From Labilibacter sediminis (GTDB taxonomy: Bacteria > Bacteroidota > Bacteroidia > Bacteroidales > Marinilabiliaceae): DNA of 64,000 bases. Location of the stretch: assembly GCF_005877885.1 (NCBI RefSeq), contig NZ_VCHY01000008.1, forward strand, positions 172,062-236,061, given 5' to 3'. The notes beneath the pieces were generated by a model. The model was not told the origin of the DNA and did no database searches. It was given only the letters and a program-made list of their open reading frames with translations. Shown here piece by piece: positions 47,967 through 58,187 of the stretch (the stretch's first letter is position 1; each line of letters opens with the position of its first letter). The position numbers were made by a program, and so were the translations under genes.

Positions 47967-48533
47967 CTATATATTTAATAACTTCTCCACTACCTCAGGG
48001 TAATGCTTATATTCTAATGCATGAATTTTACTTTCTACATCTGCAGCAGTATCTGTAGGTAATACATCACACTTCACCTGGTGAATAATCTTTCCTTCAT
48101 CATAATTTTCATCAACATAATGAATAGTAATTCCGGTTTCCGTTTCTCCGTTTGCAACCACCGCCTCATGTATTTTGCTACCATACATACCTTTACCCCC
48201 ATATTTAGGAAGTAGTGCGGGATGTATATTTATTATTTTACCCTTAAAAGCATTAATGATATTTTCCGGAACCAGCCATAAAAAACCTGCCAAAACGATT
48301 AACTCACAACCTTCGTCCTGTAATTTTTCAACAATTGCATCACTATTATAAAACTCTTCACGATTAAATAATGTACACTTTACATTTAATTTACGCGCTC
48401 TTTCAATAACAAATGCCTTTTTATTATTCGTCAAAAAGTGAAAATCTGCCGAAAAAAGCCTTCCTTCAAAATATTTCACAATATTTTCTGCATTAGATCC
48501 GGAACCGGACGCAAACACCGCAACACTACTCAT
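47967..48533 (-). CDS. purN: Phosphoribosylglycinamide formyltransferase
   Basis: Third step of de novo purine synthesis: transfers formyl from 10-formyl-THF to GAR. 188 residues, the normal length. The motifs are VFASGSGSNAENIVKYF at the N-terminus, LAGFLWLVPENIINAFKGKI, the catalytic INIHPALLPKYGGKGMYG with Asn-His, and THF-site TGITIHYVDENYDEGKII with Asp. The start at 48533 is clear. It is divergent from acpP. Confidence 0.95.
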   Translation of the reverse strand: MSSVAVFASGSGSNAENIVKYFEGRLFSADFHFLTNNKKAFVIERARKLNVKCTLFNREEFYNSDAIVEKLQDEGCELIVLAGFLWLVPENIINAFKGKIINIHPALLPKYGGKGMYGSKIHEAVVANGETETGITIHYVDENYDEGKIIHQVKCDVLPTDTAADVESKIHALEYKHYPEVVEKLLNI

Positions 48534-48622
48534 TATCTGATATTTAAAGTTAGTTAACTATGTATGTTTCAGCCCTCAAAATTAGAAAAAAAACGACCTA
48601 AAATGATTTTATTTAAATATTA

Positions 48623-48654
48623 TTTGAATAATTATCCTGATTTTTTTTCCTTTG
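48623..48654 (+). promoter_or_regulatory. acpP promoter
   Basis: TTTG at 48623-48626 (first T included), 20 bases, then TTCCTTTG at 48647-48654. The -7 box has one mismatch from TAnnTTTG. A start site near 48661 gives a leader of about 46 bases. Confidence 0.5.
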
Positions 48655-48706
48655 CAAAGTTATTTTAATCAATAAATTTTAATTATTAACTTAAAATTAG
48701 AAAGCT

Positions 48707-48943
48707 ATGTCTGACATTGCATCAAGAGTAAAAGCTATCATCGTAGACAAACTAGGAGTAGACGAAACTGAAGTTACAACTGAAGCAAGCTTCACAAATG
48801 ATTTAGGAGCTGATTCTCTTGACACTGTTGAGTTGATCATGGAGTTTGAAAAGGAATTCAATATCGCTATTCCTGATGATCAAGCCGAAAACATTGGCAC
48901 AGTTGGTGATGCCGTCTCTTATATAGAGGAAAACGCTAAATAA
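48707..48943 (+). CDS. acpP: Acyl carrier protein
   Basis: A 78-residue acidic helical carrier for fatty acid synthesis. The phosphopantetheine Ser is in [16 protein letters not shown], the family motif DSL. The rest ([32 protein letters not shown]) is standard. First gene of acpP-fabF-rnc, 31 bases before fabF. Confidence 0.98.
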   Translation: MSDIASRVKAIIVDKLGVDETEVTTEASFTNDLGADSLDTVELIMEFEKEFNIAIPDDQAENIGTVGDAVSYIEENAK

Positions 48944-48974
48944 GTAAACGAAGTATTATACTTTAAAAGAAGTT

Positions 48975-50222
48975 ATGGAGTTAAAAAGAGTAGTAGTTAC
49001 GGGGCTGGGGGCCATTACTCCGCTAGGTAACTCGGTCGAAGAGTTCTGGAAAAACCTGGTGAACGGAGAGAGTGGTTGCGCACCCATTACTCGTTTTGAC
49101 AACACCAATTTCAAGACTAAATTTGCTTGTGAAGTAAAAAATTATGCCCCTAACGATCATTTTGATCGTAAAGAGGCAAGAAAACTTGATATGTTTGCTC
49201 AGTTCGCACTTATTGCAGCTGAGCAAGCTGTTCAAGATTCTGGCATTAACGCCGAAGATATCGATAGCGATGAAGTTGGTGTAATATGGGGTGCCGGAAT
49301 TGGTGGGATTCAAACATTTTCAGAAGAAATTACAAAATATGTAGAAGGTGACGGAACGCCACGTTTCAATCCTTTCTTCATACCAAAAATGATCGCAGAT
49401 ATTGCTGCTGGTCATATATCAATGAAGTATGGCTTTAGAGGCCCCAACTTCAATACTGTTTCTGCTTGTGCTTCTTCTACCAACGCCATTGGCGATGCCT
49501 TTAACCTAATTCGTTTAGGAAAAGCTAAAGCCTTTGTAACAGGTGGTTCTGAAGCTGCAATCTGCGAAGCCGGTATTGCTGGTTTTAACGCTATGCAAGC
49601 CTTATCAACCAGAAATGATGATCCTAAAACGGCATCTCGTCCTTTCGACAAAGGAAGAGACGGATTTGTAATGGGAGAAGGTGGTGCTTCACTTATTCTT
49701 GAAGAATATGAGCACGCGGTTAAACGTGGTGCTACAATCTATTGCGAGGTTGTTGGTTCTGGTATGACTGCTGATGCACATCACCTTACTGCACCACATC
49801 CGGAAGGATTAGGAGCAAAAAATGTAATGCTTAGTGCATTAAAAGATAACGATATTAAACCTGAGGAAGTTGATTATATCAATGTACATGGTACTTCAAC
49901 ACCTAGGGGTGATATTGCTGAAACTTTAGCTATTAAAGAAGTATTTGGAGAGCATGCTTATAACTTAAATATCAGCTCAACAAAATCAATGACTGGTCAC
50001 CTTTTAGGAGCAGCCGGTGCTGTTGAATCTATTGCTTGTATCTTAGCTATTAAAAACAATATTGTTCCTCCAACAATCAATCATTTCGAAGATGATCCTG
50101 AGATTGATCAAAAGTTAAACATGACTTACGATAAAGCTCAAGAGCGTGAAGTGAATGTTGCTTTAAGCAACACTTTTGGATTTGGTGGACATAATGCATC
50201 TGTTATATTTAAAGCAATTTAA
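48975..50222 (+). CDS. fabF: 3-oxoacyl-ACP synthase II
   Basis: Beta-ketoacyl-ACP synthase II that elongates acyl-ACP with malonyl-ACP. 415 residues. The thiolase-fold active site is complete: nucleophile Cys in NTVSACASSTNAIGDAF, first His in VHGTSTPRGD, second His in STKSMTGHLLGAAGAVESIA, and the GFGGHNASVIF end. Conserved order with acpP and rnc. Confidence 0.98.
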   Translation: MELKRVVVTGLGAITPLGNSVEEFWKNLVNGESGCAPITRFDNTNFKTKFACEVKNYAPNDHFDRKEARKLDMFAQFALIAAEQAVQDSGINAEDIDSDEVGVIWGAGIGGIQTFSEEITKYVEGDGTPRFNPFFIPKMIADIAAGHISMKYGFRGPNFNTVSACASSTNAIGDAFNLIRLGKAKAFVTGGSEAAICEAGIAGFNAMQALSTRNDDPKTASRPFDKGRDGFVMGEGGASLILEEYEHAVKRGATIYCEVVGSGMTADAHHLTAPHPEGLGAKNVMLSALKDNDIKPEEVDYINVHGTSTPRGDIAETLAIKEVFGEHAYNLNISSTKSMTGHLLGAAGAVESIACILAIKNNIVPPTINHFEDDPEIDQKLNMTYDKAQEREVNVALSNTFGFGGHNASVIFKAI

Positions 50223-50228
50223 TCAATT

Positions 50229-50966
50229 GTGATAAAAATATTAATTCAAAGAATAAAGCTTTCTTCAGAACGAAGAAGGCTTTATTTTTTATTAAAATCT
50301 ATACTTGGCTTTTACCCAGGTGATCTTTCGGTTTACGAACTATCATTGGTTCATAAATCTGCAATGATCAAAAAACCCGATGGCCAAATTTTAAACAACG
50401 AACGTCTTGAATTCTTAGGAGACGCCTTACTGGGTGCTATCGTCGCTCAGGAATTATACCTCAAGTATCCTGATGTTAACGAAGGCTTTTTAACTAAGAC
50501 CCGTTCAAAAATTGTTAATCGTTCATTCCTGAATGATACTGCACTAAAATTAGGCATCAAACCCATTATTAATTCTCAGTCCAAAATTGCACTGGAGAAA
50601 ACCAACATTATGGGAGATGCTCTGGAAGCTTTAATAGGTGCTATCTTCGTAGATAAAGGATACAAAAAATGCCGACAATTTATCCTAAACAAAATCCTGA
50701 ATCCTTTTGTTAATCTTAATGAAATTACTCAATTAGATAACAACTTTAAGTCAATGCTCATTGAGTGGGGACAAAAAAACAAAAAAGAAATACATTTTGT
50801 TACTGATGAAATTCCGGGCACTTTAGATCATGCGCCTGTATTTGTTTCATCCGTTGAGATTAATAATATTGTTTCGGGAAGAGGTGAAGGAAGTAGCAAA
50901 AAAGAAGCGCAGCAAAATGCGGCTATGGAAGCTCTTCAAAATGCCTCCTTAAAAAAGGAAGATTGA
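50229..50966 (+). CDS. rnc: Ribonuclease III
   Basis: Double-strand RNA endonuclease for rRNA and mRNA processing, 245 residues. The start codon is GTG at 50229, six bases after the fabF stop; no ATG near it keeps the N-terminus. The signature NNERLEFLGDALLGAIVAQE with acidic residues and MGDALEALIGAIFVDKGYKK form the endonuclease domain. The C-terminal dsRNA-binding domain is NFKSMLIEWGQKNKKEIHFV ... GRGEGSSKKEAQQNAAMEAL. Confidence 0.97.
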   Translation: MIKILIQRIKLSSERRRLYFLLKSILGFYPGDLSVYELSLVHKSAMIKKPDGQILNNERLEFLGDALLGAIVAQELYLKYPDVNEGFLTKTRSKIVNRSFLNDTALKLGIKPIINSQSKIALEKTNIMGDALEALIGAIFVDKGYKKCRQFILNKILNPFVNLNEITQLDNNFKSMLIEWGQKNKKEIHFVTDEIPGTLDHAPVFVSSVEINNIVSGRGEGSSKKEAQQNAAMEALQNASLKKED

Positions 50967-51253
50967 TCATTTTCTTTCCCAAAGAAATAATAAGTTGATT
51001 GTATTATTAATTTGCAATTGAGTATATTGCAATTTCTTTTATTTTGTATCATTCTTAAGCCTAAGTTCCACCCCTCTAAACCCAACATTTTCAGTTAATA
51101 AAATGGTGTAAATTAGAGGAAAGAAGATTGATACAAAAATTTAATACTGTAGAAAGCAATTTCAAATGCTCTTCTACTAAAGCGCAACTTATTAACAATA
51201 CATGAAAGTTTTTTTAAAGACTCTCATAGAAAGTAATAAATTCGAATTAAAGC

Positions 51254-52864
51254 ATGAATAAAAAGTACATTTACCTTTTATCGTTTATAATAGCTGCAAG
51301 TATTGGTGGTATTATTTACATTCAAACACTATGGATGCAAAATGCCAGCGATAGAAAAGAGAAGGATTTTGATAAGCTGGTTAAGCAAGCAATGAGTTAT
51401 GTGATTAACAAGCTTGAACGAGATGAAACTACCGAACAGGCTTCTCTCATTAAATCTCAAATCAAAAAACACGCCTCTAAAAATCTACCCAAAGAGTTAC
51501 AACGTGATCCAAAATATTTCGACAACAAAGAAAGACTGTTAAATGCACTAAAAGAAGAAGAAAGTCTTGATATTTCCTTAAGATTTCAACTTCAGGATCA
51601 GTACATCAGTACAACCATGCTTACCTATAATGAAGATTCATTAATTTTTAGCCTGGATAACAGATCTCCTGTTTCTGTTCGCACAAGTAAGTTTGGCCCT
51701 TTAACCAGTGCTTTTCTGAGTATTCAGGATGAATTAAGCGCCAAGGTTGAAGATAAAAGTGAAATGCTGTTAAATGCATTATTCCCCAAAAGATCTATTT
51801 CTGAACGTATCGACAGAGAAAAGGTAGATGTTTTATTGATGAAGCAAATGGAAGACAGAGGTATTACGCTTCAATTTGAATTTGCCATATTTGATGCTAA
51901 AGGAAAAATGGCTATGGCTACCACTGGTTTTATACCCAATGGTTCTAAAACCATTTACCAAAAATATCTTTTCCCAAATGATCCGCACCCGGAAGCTCAC
52001 AGTATAAACCTGTACTTTCCTAAACGTCCCAATTTTATCATGCAGTCCTTTGGCATGGTTATCCCTTCTGCAATATTCACTTTAGTAATGATACTAACAT
52101 CTATCATTACCATTATGATTATTTTCAGACAAAAACGACTTGATGAAATTAAGAATGATTTCATTAACAATATGACGCACGAATTTAAAACGCCCATATC
52201 TACCATTTCACTAGCCTCACAAATGCTTAAGGATGCCAGTGTTGCTAAAACGCCTAAAACACTTCAGCACATTTCCGGAGTCATCCAGGATGAAAGTAAA
52301 AGGTTAAGCTTTCAGGTAGAAAAAGTGCTTCAAATGGCTATCTTTGACAAAGGAAAAGCTGGGTTAAAAATAAAAAAACTGGATATAAATCAATTAATTC
52401 ACAATGTTTCTACTAACTTTAAGCTAAAAGTAGAAAACAAAAAAGGTAAAATCATTGAAAGCTTAGACGCAAAAAACAATACTGTTTACGTTGATGAGGT
52501 TCATTTTACCAATGTGATTTACAATTTATTTGATAACGCTTTTAAGTATAGAAAAGGAACTCCTATCTTACAGGTAAAAACCTGGAACAAAAATAACGGA
52601 GTGGTTATTTCTGTAAAAGATAATGGAATGGGAATCTCAAAGGAGAACCTAAATCGTATCTTTGAAAAGTTTTATCGCGTACCAACCGGGAATTTACACA
52701 ACGTAAAAGGCTTTGGTTTAGGTCTCGCTTACGTAAAAAAGATAGTTGATGACCACGGTGGCACGATATATGCAGAAAGCGAACTGAATGTAGGAACAAA
52801 ATTTGAAATCTTTTTACCGATAAAAAGCACTAAAGAATGGAAAAGGAATACAAACTTCTTTTAG
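51254..52864 (+). CDS. Membrane sensor histidine kinase
   Basis: A 536-residue two-span kinase. The first span (IYLLSFIIAASIGGIIYIQT) and the second (FTLVMILTSIITIMIIF) enclose a sensor of about 250 residues of unknown fold. The transmitter has HisKA with His309 in INNMTHEFKTPISTISLASQ and HATPase boxes VIYNLFDNAFKYRKG, VKDNGMGISKENLNRIFEKF and GFGLGLAYVKKIVDDHGG. The last 28 bases overlap the response-regulator gene in another frame, so the pair is translationally linked. Confidence 0.95.
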   Translation: MNKKYIYLLSFIIAASIGGIIYIQTLWMQNASDRKEKDFDKLVKQAMSYVINKLERDETTEQASLIKSQIKKHASKNLPKELQRDPKYFDNKERLLNALKEEESLDISLRFQLQDQYISTTMLTYNEDSLIFSLDNRSPVSVRTSKFGPLTSAFLSIQDELSAKVEDKSEMLLNALFPKRSISERIDREKVDVLLMKQMEDRGITLQFEFAIFDAKGKMAMATTGFIPNGSKTIYQKYLFPNDPHPEAHSINLYFPKRPNFIMQSFGMVIPSAIFTLVMILTSIITIMIIFRQKRLDEIKNDFINNMTHEFKTPISTISLASQMLKDASVAKTPKTLQHISGVIQDESKRLSFQVEKVLQMAIFDKGKAGLKIKKLDINQLIHNVSTNFKLKVENKKGKIIESLDAKNNTVYVDEVHFTNVIYNLFDNAFKYRKGTPILQVKTWNKNNGVVISVKDNGMGISKENLNRIFEKFYRVPTGNLHNVKGFGLGLAYVKKIVDDHGGTIYAESELNVGTKFEIFLPIKSTKEWKRNTNFF

Positions 52865-53520
52865 CCGAAGACGATGAAAACCTGGGTATGCTATTACGCG
52901 AATACCTGGAAGCCAAAGGATATGAAACAGACCTTTGTCCTGATGGAGAAGAGGCATATAAAGCATTTACAAGTAACACATATGATCTTTGTGTGTTAGA
53001 TGTAATGATGCCTAAGAAGGACGGATTTACTCTTGCTAAAGATATTCGTTTAATAAATGCTGATATTCCAATCATTTTCCTTACTGCAAAATCGATGAAG
53101 GAAGATGTTTTTCAAGGCTTTAAAATTGGCGCGGATGATTATATTACCAAGCCTTTTAGTATGGAAGAGTTACTTTTTAGGCTGGAAGCTATTATACGAA
53201 GAACGAAAGGTGCAAATGCCATTCAGGATGTATACCAGCTTGGGAAATATAAATTTGATACGCAAAAGCAGCAGCTAAATGATGGCGAGAATGTAGTTAA
53301 ATTAACAACTAAAGAGTCTGAGCTTTTAAAATTACTTTGTAACAATGCAAATAAAGTGTTGGAGCGTAACTTTGCTTTAAAAACTATCTGGGTTGATGAT
53401 AACTATTTTAATGCACGAAGCATGGATGTTTATATTACTAAACTAAGAAAGCATCTTAAAGAAGAATCTTCTGTTGAGATCATTAATGTACACGGTAAAG
53501 GTTACAAATTAGTTATGTAA
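52837..53520 (+). CDS. OmpR/PhoB-type response regulator
   Basis: A 227-residue response regulator. The receiver has acidic pocket EYKLLLAEDDENLGMLLREY and phosphoacceptor Asp55 in LCVLDVMMPKKDGFTLA, then FLTAKSMKEDVFQGFKIGAD and KPFSMEELLFRLEAI. The C-terminal winged helix reads VVKLTTKESELLKLLCNN and SMDVYITKLRKHLKEE. The start overlaps the kinase gene by 28 bases. Partner of the kinase at 51254; the target genes are not evident from the sequence. Confidence 0.96.
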   Translation: MEKEYKLLLAEDDENLGMLLREYLEAKGYETDLCPDGEEAYKAFTSNTYDLCVLDVMMPKKDGFTLAKDIRLINADIPIIFLTAKSMKEDVFQGFKIGADDYITKPFSMEELLFRLEAIIRRTKGANAIQDVYQLGKYKFDTQKQQLNDGENVVKLTTKESELLKLLCNNANKVLERNFALKTIWVDDNYFNARSMDVYITKLRKHLKEESSVEIINVHGKGYKLVM

Positions 53521-53543
53521 GTTCATCATAGGTAAAAAAATAA

Positions 53544-53581
53544 GAAAGGTCTGAAGTTACATTACTTCAGACCTTTTTTTT
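53544..53581 (+). terminator. Terminator after the response regulator
   Basis: GAAAGGTCTGAAGT pairs with ACTTCAGACCTTT around TACATT, followed by a run of T. A perfect intrinsic terminator, 24 bases after the stop. Confidence 0.9.
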
Positions 53582-53597
53582 ATAACTATTGATAAAA

Positions 53598-53624
53598 AAG
53601 GTTCAACCCAAAAGATTGAACCTT
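53598..53624 (-). terminator. Terminator of lepA
   Basis: AAGGTTCAA pairs with TTGAACCTT. On the minus strand the stem is followed by TTTTTTATC. It lies 20 bases after the lepA stop. Confidence 0.88.
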
Positions 53625-53643
53625 CAATATATTGTTAAATAAA

Positions 53644-55431
53644 TTAATCCAGCTTCAAAACGGCTAAAAAGGCTTTTTGTGGAACTTCTACATTCCCGAC
53701 TTGCTTCATTCGCTTCTTACCCTTCTTTTGCTTCTCTAAAAGCTTTCTTTTACGGCTTATATCACCACCATAACATTTTGCCGTTACATCTTTACGTACA
53801 GCTTTAACTGTTTCCCTGGCAATAATCTTAGCTCCTATGGCTGCCTGTATAGCAATATCAAATTGTTGGCGAGGAATAAGCTCTTTCAGCTTTTCACACA
53901 TTCTACGCCCTAAAGTATATGCATTATCAAAGTGGATTAAAGTAGATAAAGCATCTACACTTTCTCCGTTTAATAAAATATCCAATTTAATTAGCTTGGC
54001 AGGCTTAAATCCTGTAGAATAATAGTCAAACGAGGCGTAACCTTTCGATATACTTTTTAATTTATCATAGAAATCAAAAACAATCTCAGCCAAAGGCATA
54101 TTATAATTCAACTCAACCCTGTCTGCCGTTAGGTAATCCTGTTTCATCAACTCACCTCTCTTACCTAAACAAAGGGTCATTATCTGACCAATAAACTCTG
54201 ACTTGGTAATGATTTGCGCATGAATATAAGGTTCATCAATTCTATCAACAACAGTTGGTTCTGGAAGTCCAGACGGATTATGAACCTCTAATTCTTCTCC
54301 CTGTTTTGTGTGAACAATATAAGGTACGTTAGGAACTGTTGTAATCACATTCATGTCAAACTCACGATCCAATCGCTCCTGAACAATCTCCATGTGTAAC
54401 ATTCCAAGGAAACCACATCTAAAACCAAAACCTAAAGCCGCCGATGACTCCGGCTCAAAGGTTAGTGATGCATCATTTAATTGAAGCTTTTCCATTGAAG
54501 CTCTTAAGTCTTCGTAATCATCACTGTCAATAGGATATACTCCTGCAAATACCATTGGTTTTACTTCCTCAAATCCTTCAATTTGACTTGTACACCCTCC
54601 TTTAACCTGAGTAATGGTATCTCCGACTTTAACTTCTTTACTTGTTTTAATTCCTGAAATAATATAACCTACATCACCAGTCTTTAAAACTTTTCTGGGT
54701 TCCATATCAAGTCTTAAAACACCAATCTCATCAGCATAATACTCCTTACCGGTAGCCATAAATTTAACATGGTCACCTTTGCGTATTTCACCGTTTACTA
54801 CTTTAAAGTAGGCAATAATTCCCCTAAAAGAATTAAATACTGAATCAAAGATCAGGCACTGCAATGGCTCCTTTGACTCTCCAACCGGAGGGGGAACCTT
54901 ATCTACAATTGCTTTCAAAATATCATCAACACCCTGACCGGTCTTACCACTTGCCCGGATAATATCTTCACGCTCACCTCCAATTAAATCAATAATCTGA
55001 TCTTCTACCTCATCCGGCATGGCATTGGGTAAATCCATCTTATTCATCACGGGAATAATATGCAAGTCATGCTCTATTGCCTGATAAAGGTTTGAAATTG
55101 TTTGCGCCTGAATACCCTGTGTTGAATCAACAATTAACAAAGCACCTTCACAAGCAGCTATGGATCGGGAAACTTCATACGAAAAATCAACGTGCCCAGG
55201 GGTATCGATAAGGTTTAACACATAAGGCTCTCCATCTAATTCATAATCCATTTGAATCGCATGACTCTTTATGGTTATCCCTCTCTCTCTTTCAATATCC
55301 ATATCGTCCAAAACCTGCTCCTGTGCTTCTCTTTCAGAAACAGTAGAGGTAAACTCTAATAGTCTATCTGCCAAAGTACTTTTACCGTGATCGATATGTG
55401 CTATAATACAAAAGTTCCTTATATTCTTCAT
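53644..55431 (-). CDS. lepA: Elongation factor 4
   Basis: Ribosome-associated back-translocase GTPase, 595 residues. G-domain boxes: [51 protein letters not shown] and PVMNKMDLP. The LepA-specific C-terminal domain has [40 protein letters not shown], and [20 protein letters not shown]. The start is fixed by [16 protein letters not shown]. Confidence 0.98.
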   Translation of the reverse strand: MKNIRNFCIIAHIDHGKSTLADRLLEFTSTVSEREAQEQVLDDMDIERERGITIKSHAIQMDYELDGEPYVLNLIDTPGHVDFSYEVSRSIAACEGALLIVDSTQGIQAQTISNLYQAIEHDLHIIPVMNKMDLPNAMPDEVEDQIIDLIGGEREDIIRASGKTGQGVDDILKAIVDKVPPPVGESKEPLQCLIFDSVFNSFRGIIAYFKVVNGEIRKGDHVKFMATGKEYYADEIGVLRLDMEPRKVLKTGDVGYIISGIKTSKEVKVGDTITQVKGGCTSQIEGFEEVKPMVFAGVYPIDSDDYEDLRASMEKLQLNDASLTFEPESSAALGFGFRCGFLGMLHMEIVQERLDREFDMNVITTVPNVPYIVHTKQGEELEVHNPSGLPEPTVVDRIDEPYIHAQIITKSEFIGQIMTLCLGKRGELMKQDYLTADRVELNYNMPLAEIVFDFYDKLKSISKGYASFDYYSTGFKPAKLIKLDILLNGESVDALSTLIHFDNAYTLGRRMCEKLKELIPRQQFDIAIQAAIGAKIIARETVKAVRKDVTAKCYGGDISRKRKLLEKQKKGKKRMKQVGNVEVPQKAFLAVLKLD

Positions 55432-55481
55432 AATATACTTATTCCCGTTGCCGTATAATTATCAAATTCAAAAATAACATT

Positions 55482-55511
55482 CAAATTTACGCCCTTGAAT
55501 GAATCTGCAAA
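55482..55511 (-). promoter_or_regulatory. lepA promoter (TTTG-N18-TAAATTTG)
   Basis: On the minus strand TTTG at 55511-55508 is followed after 18 bases by TAAATTTG at 55489-55482. Same geometry as the susC promoter. A second box TATCTTTG overlaps the -33 element. The start codon is about 50 bases downstream. Confidence 0.6.
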
Positions 55512-55595
55512 GATATTTAATTACTTGTAATATAAATTGTTTTTCTGATAGCAAATTAGGTATCAAAAGCAATATGCTACATTTTTGTATTCATT

Positions 55596-55770
55596 TTAAC
55601 CCGGTTTATGCATTTAAATTTCGTAGCGAGATTTAAAAATGCTATAAAACAAGAACTTATTGAAACGACACATAGCACCGCTATGATGAGTTGAAGTAAG
55701 TTAGTGATACGACTTGTTTTGACGTAGTTTTAAATTGTAATAGACTTTTTAATGCATATACCGGGTTTAA
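55596..55770. repeat. 175-bp palindromic repeat, copy 3 (subtype B)
   Basis: Runs from TTAACCCGG to CCGGGTTTAA, with arms TTTATGCATTTAAATTTC and an AGACTTTTTAATGCATA mirror. The centre has CATAGCACCGCTATG, a short palindrome. Reverse complement of the copy at 58730-58904 with few changes. It lies in the divergent gap between lepA and the epimerase, upstream of both. Confidence 0.88.
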
Positions 55771-55872
55771 GCATCAATAGACATGATTCATCCTATTTTT
55801 ATGAGAGTTTATTGAGAAAATGAATTTGTATCATGGCTTATATACCTATCTTTATCGCAAAATTTAAAGTTC

Positions 55873-56847
55873 ATGAGCAAGATTTTAGTAACGGGCTGTG
55901 CCGGTTTTATTGGATCGCACCTGAGCCAATCTCTTTTAAATAATAATTACAAAGTAGTTGGTATTGATAACTTTGATCCCTACTATAACCGAGAATTAAA
56001 GGAAAGTAACCTGGGTGAGTTTATAAACCACCCTAATTTTACCTTTCATGAGTTAAATCTCTGCAATGAATCCGATGTACGAGAAAAACTTTCGGATACA
56101 TTCGACTGTATTGTACATCTTGCTGCAAAAGCCGGCGTTCGTCCTTCTATTGAAAATCCTCAAAGCTACATTGATTACAATATCAGTGCGACAAGAAATT
56201 TGCTTGATTTAATGAAAGATACGGATTCTAAAAAAATGGTTTTTGCCAGTTCGTCTTCGGTATATGGTAATATTCCTCAAACTCCATGGAATGAAGAGCT
56301 TGATGTTTCAATGCCAATTTCTCCATATGCTTTCACAAAGAAATCTTGTGAGTTAATGAATCATACCTATCACCATTTGTATAATCTTGACTTCATTAAT
56401 GTAAGATTCTTTACTGTTTTTGGTCCCAGACAACGTCCTGATTTAGCCATTAATAAATTCACCCGACTATTATTTGAAGGCAAAGCTATTCCAATGTTTG
56501 GTGATGGTTCAACGGCCAGAGATTACACTTTTGTAAAAGATATTGTTTCTGGAATTATTAAATCTATTGAATATATCACCTCTCACGACAAGGTTTTTGA
56601 AAATATGAATCTAGGCAATAATTCTCCGGTTAAACTAATTGACTTAATTAACTCCATTGCCGAGGTGACTGATCAGAAATTAGAAATAGAACAATTGCCC
56701 ATGCAACCCGGCGATGTAGATATTACGTACGCCGACATTAGCAAAGCGCAACAAATGCTAAATTACAAGCCTCAAACCTCATTAAAAGAAGGCTTAAAGG
56801 AGTTTGTTGACTGGTATTTAAAACACAAAGAAATTATTAAAGCATAA
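55873..56847 (+). CDS. NAD-dependent epimerase (UDP-glucuronate 4-epimerase-like)
   Basis: A 324-residue extended short-chain dehydrogenase. N-terminal NAD site VTGCAGFIGSHLSQSLL, then VHLAAKAGVRPSIENPQSYI, catalytic Ser in FASSSSVYGN and the Tyr-x3-Lys pair in SPYAFTKKSCE, and RFFTVFGPRQRPDLAINKFT. These fit the UDP-glucuronate 4-epimerase/CapI group used for surface polysaccharide sugars. No glycosyltransferase neighbour confirms the pathway. It begins 102 bases after the repeat and ends in a terminator. Confidence 0.88.
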   Translation: MSKILVTGCAGFIGSHLSQSLLNNNYKVVGIDNFDPYYNRELKESNLGEFINHPNFTFHELNLCNESDVREKLSDTFDCIVHLAAKAGVRPSIENPQSYIDYNISATRNLLDLMKDTDSKKMVFASSSSVYGNIPQTPWNEELDVSMPISPYAFTKKSCELMNHTYHHLYNLDFINVRFFTVFGPRQRPDLAINKFTRLLFEGKAIPMFGDGSTARDYTFVKDIVSGIIKSIEYITSHDKVFENMNLGNNSPVKLIDLINSIAEVTDQKLEIEQLPMQPGDVDITYADISKAQQMLNYKPQTSLKEGLKEFVDWYLKHKEIIKA

Positions 56848-56871
56848 AAAAAGGGGCCTAAGCCCCTTTTT
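56848..56871. terminator. Bidirectional terminator
   Basis: AAAAGGGGC and GCCCCTTTT pair around CTAA, with A before and T after the stem, so it works for the epimerase gene and for converging sucC. Confidence 0.88.
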
Positions 56872-56890
56872 ACATTTTATATCTCTAATT

Positions 56891-58081
56891 TTAACCTACC
56901 AATTCCTGAACCAAATCTGAAGCTTCTTTTAAGGTAATTGCAGAATAAACTTTAAGACCTGATTCATCAATAATCTTCTTCCCTCCTTCGGCATTGGTAC
57001 CTTGAAGACGTACGATAATTGGAATATTTATTTCTCCAATTTTTTTGTAGGCTTCCACAACACCATTGGCTACTCTATCGCAGCGCACAATACCACCAAA
57101 AATATTAATCAAAATTGCCTTAACATTGGGGTCGGCTAAAATAATTTTTAACCCTGCTTCAACTGTTTGCGCATTTGCTCCTCCTCCAACATCTAAAAAG
57201 TTTGCAGGTTCACCTCCTGACAATTTTATAATATCCATTGTTGCCATGGCCAATCCTGCTCCATTCACCATACAGCCAACATTACCATCTAATTTTACAA
57301 AATTCAGGTTGTGTTTTGATGCTTCAATTTCAGCAGGATCCTCTTCATCCAAATCTCTCATTTCTGCAAAATCAGGATGTCTGTATAAAGCATTATCATC
57401 CAGGTTTAATTTTGCATCAATGGCCATAATTAAATCATCAGATGTTTTTAAAACAGGGTTTATTTCAACCAAGGAAGCATCCGCTCCTTCATAAGCCTTA
57501 TACAATGCGGTAACAAACTTTACCATTTCTTTAAAAGCCTTACCAGATAATCCAAGGTTAAAAGCAATTCTTCGCGCCTGAAAAGGTAATACTCCTGTTG
57601 AAGGATCAATCTCCTCTTTAAATATAAGATGCGGCGTTTTTTCGGCTACTGTTTCAATATCCATCCCTCCTTCTGTGGAGTACATAATAATATTGCGCCC
57701 TGTATCTCTGTTAAGCAATACACTCATGTAATACTCCTTTGGCTCCGATGGCCCCGGATAGAATACATTTTGTGCTATTAAAACTTTATTTACTTTTTTC
57801 CCCTCAGGTCCTGTTTGGTGCGTAACCAGTTGCATTCCTAAAATTTGCTCGGACAATTGTTTAACCTCATCAATGGTTTTAGCCACCTTTACACCACCGC
57901 CTTTTCCTCTACCTCCTGCATGAATTTGAGCTTTTATAACCCACTTATCAGTTCCTGTTTGCCTTTGTAACAACTTAGCTGCGCTTACTGCTTTATCAGA
58001 AGCATCTGCTACAATTCCTTCGGAAACACGAACGCCATATCTTTTAAGAATTTCCTGACCTTGATATTCATGTATATTCAT
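56891..58081 (-). CDS. sucC: Succinyl-CoA synthetase beta subunit
   Basis: TCA-cycle enzyme subunit, 396 residues: ATP-grasp domain at the N-terminus (MNIHEYQGQEILKRYGVRVS; VIKAQIHAGGRGKGGGVKVA) and CoA-ligase domain at the C-terminus (NFLDVGGGANAQTVEAGLKI; ILINIFGGIVRCDRVANGVV; RLQGTNAEGGKKIIDES). The sucD partner is not adjacent in this window, unlike in many bacteria where the two lie side by side; in Bacteroidota they are often separate. Confidence 0.97.
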   Translation of the reverse strand: MNIHEYQGQEILKRYGVRVSEGIVADASDKAVSAAKLLQRQTGTDKWVIKAQIHAGGRGKGGGVKVAKTIDEVKQLSEQILGMQLVTHQTGPEGKKVNKVLIAQNVFYPGPSEPKEYYMSVLLNRDTGRNIIMYSTEGGMDIETVAEKTPHLIFKEEIDPSTGVLPFQARRIAFNLGLSGKAFKEMVKFVTALYKAYEGADASLVEINPVLKTSDDLIMAIDAKLNLDDNALYRHPDFAEMRDLDEEDPAEIEASKHNLNFVKLDGNVGCMVNGAGLAMATMDIIKLSGGEPANFLDVGGGANAQTVEAGLKIILADPNVKAILINIFGGIVRCDRVANGVVEAYKKIGEINIPIIVRLQGTNAEGGKKIIDESGLKVYSAITLKEASDLVQELVG

Positions 58082-58164
58082 GGTAGACTTTTTAAATGAT
58101 TACATATAAAACTATATATTCGAAATGTACTATTTTGAACTCAGATTTAAAAGATGAAAATGTT

Positions 58165-58172
58165 TATTTTTG
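58165..58172 (+). promoter_or_regulatory. TATTTTTG -7 box before the SpoU methylase gene
   Basis: A full match to TAnnTTTG, 16 bases before the ATG at 58188. The -33 position is poor. The leader would be only about ten bases long. Confidence 0.35.
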
Positions 58173-58187
58173 TCGCATAATATTTAA

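Noticed and set aside
57066..57494. Plus-strand frame of 142 residues antisense to sucC
   Set aside because: Low-complexity composition typical of a shadow frame; the sucC product is certain.
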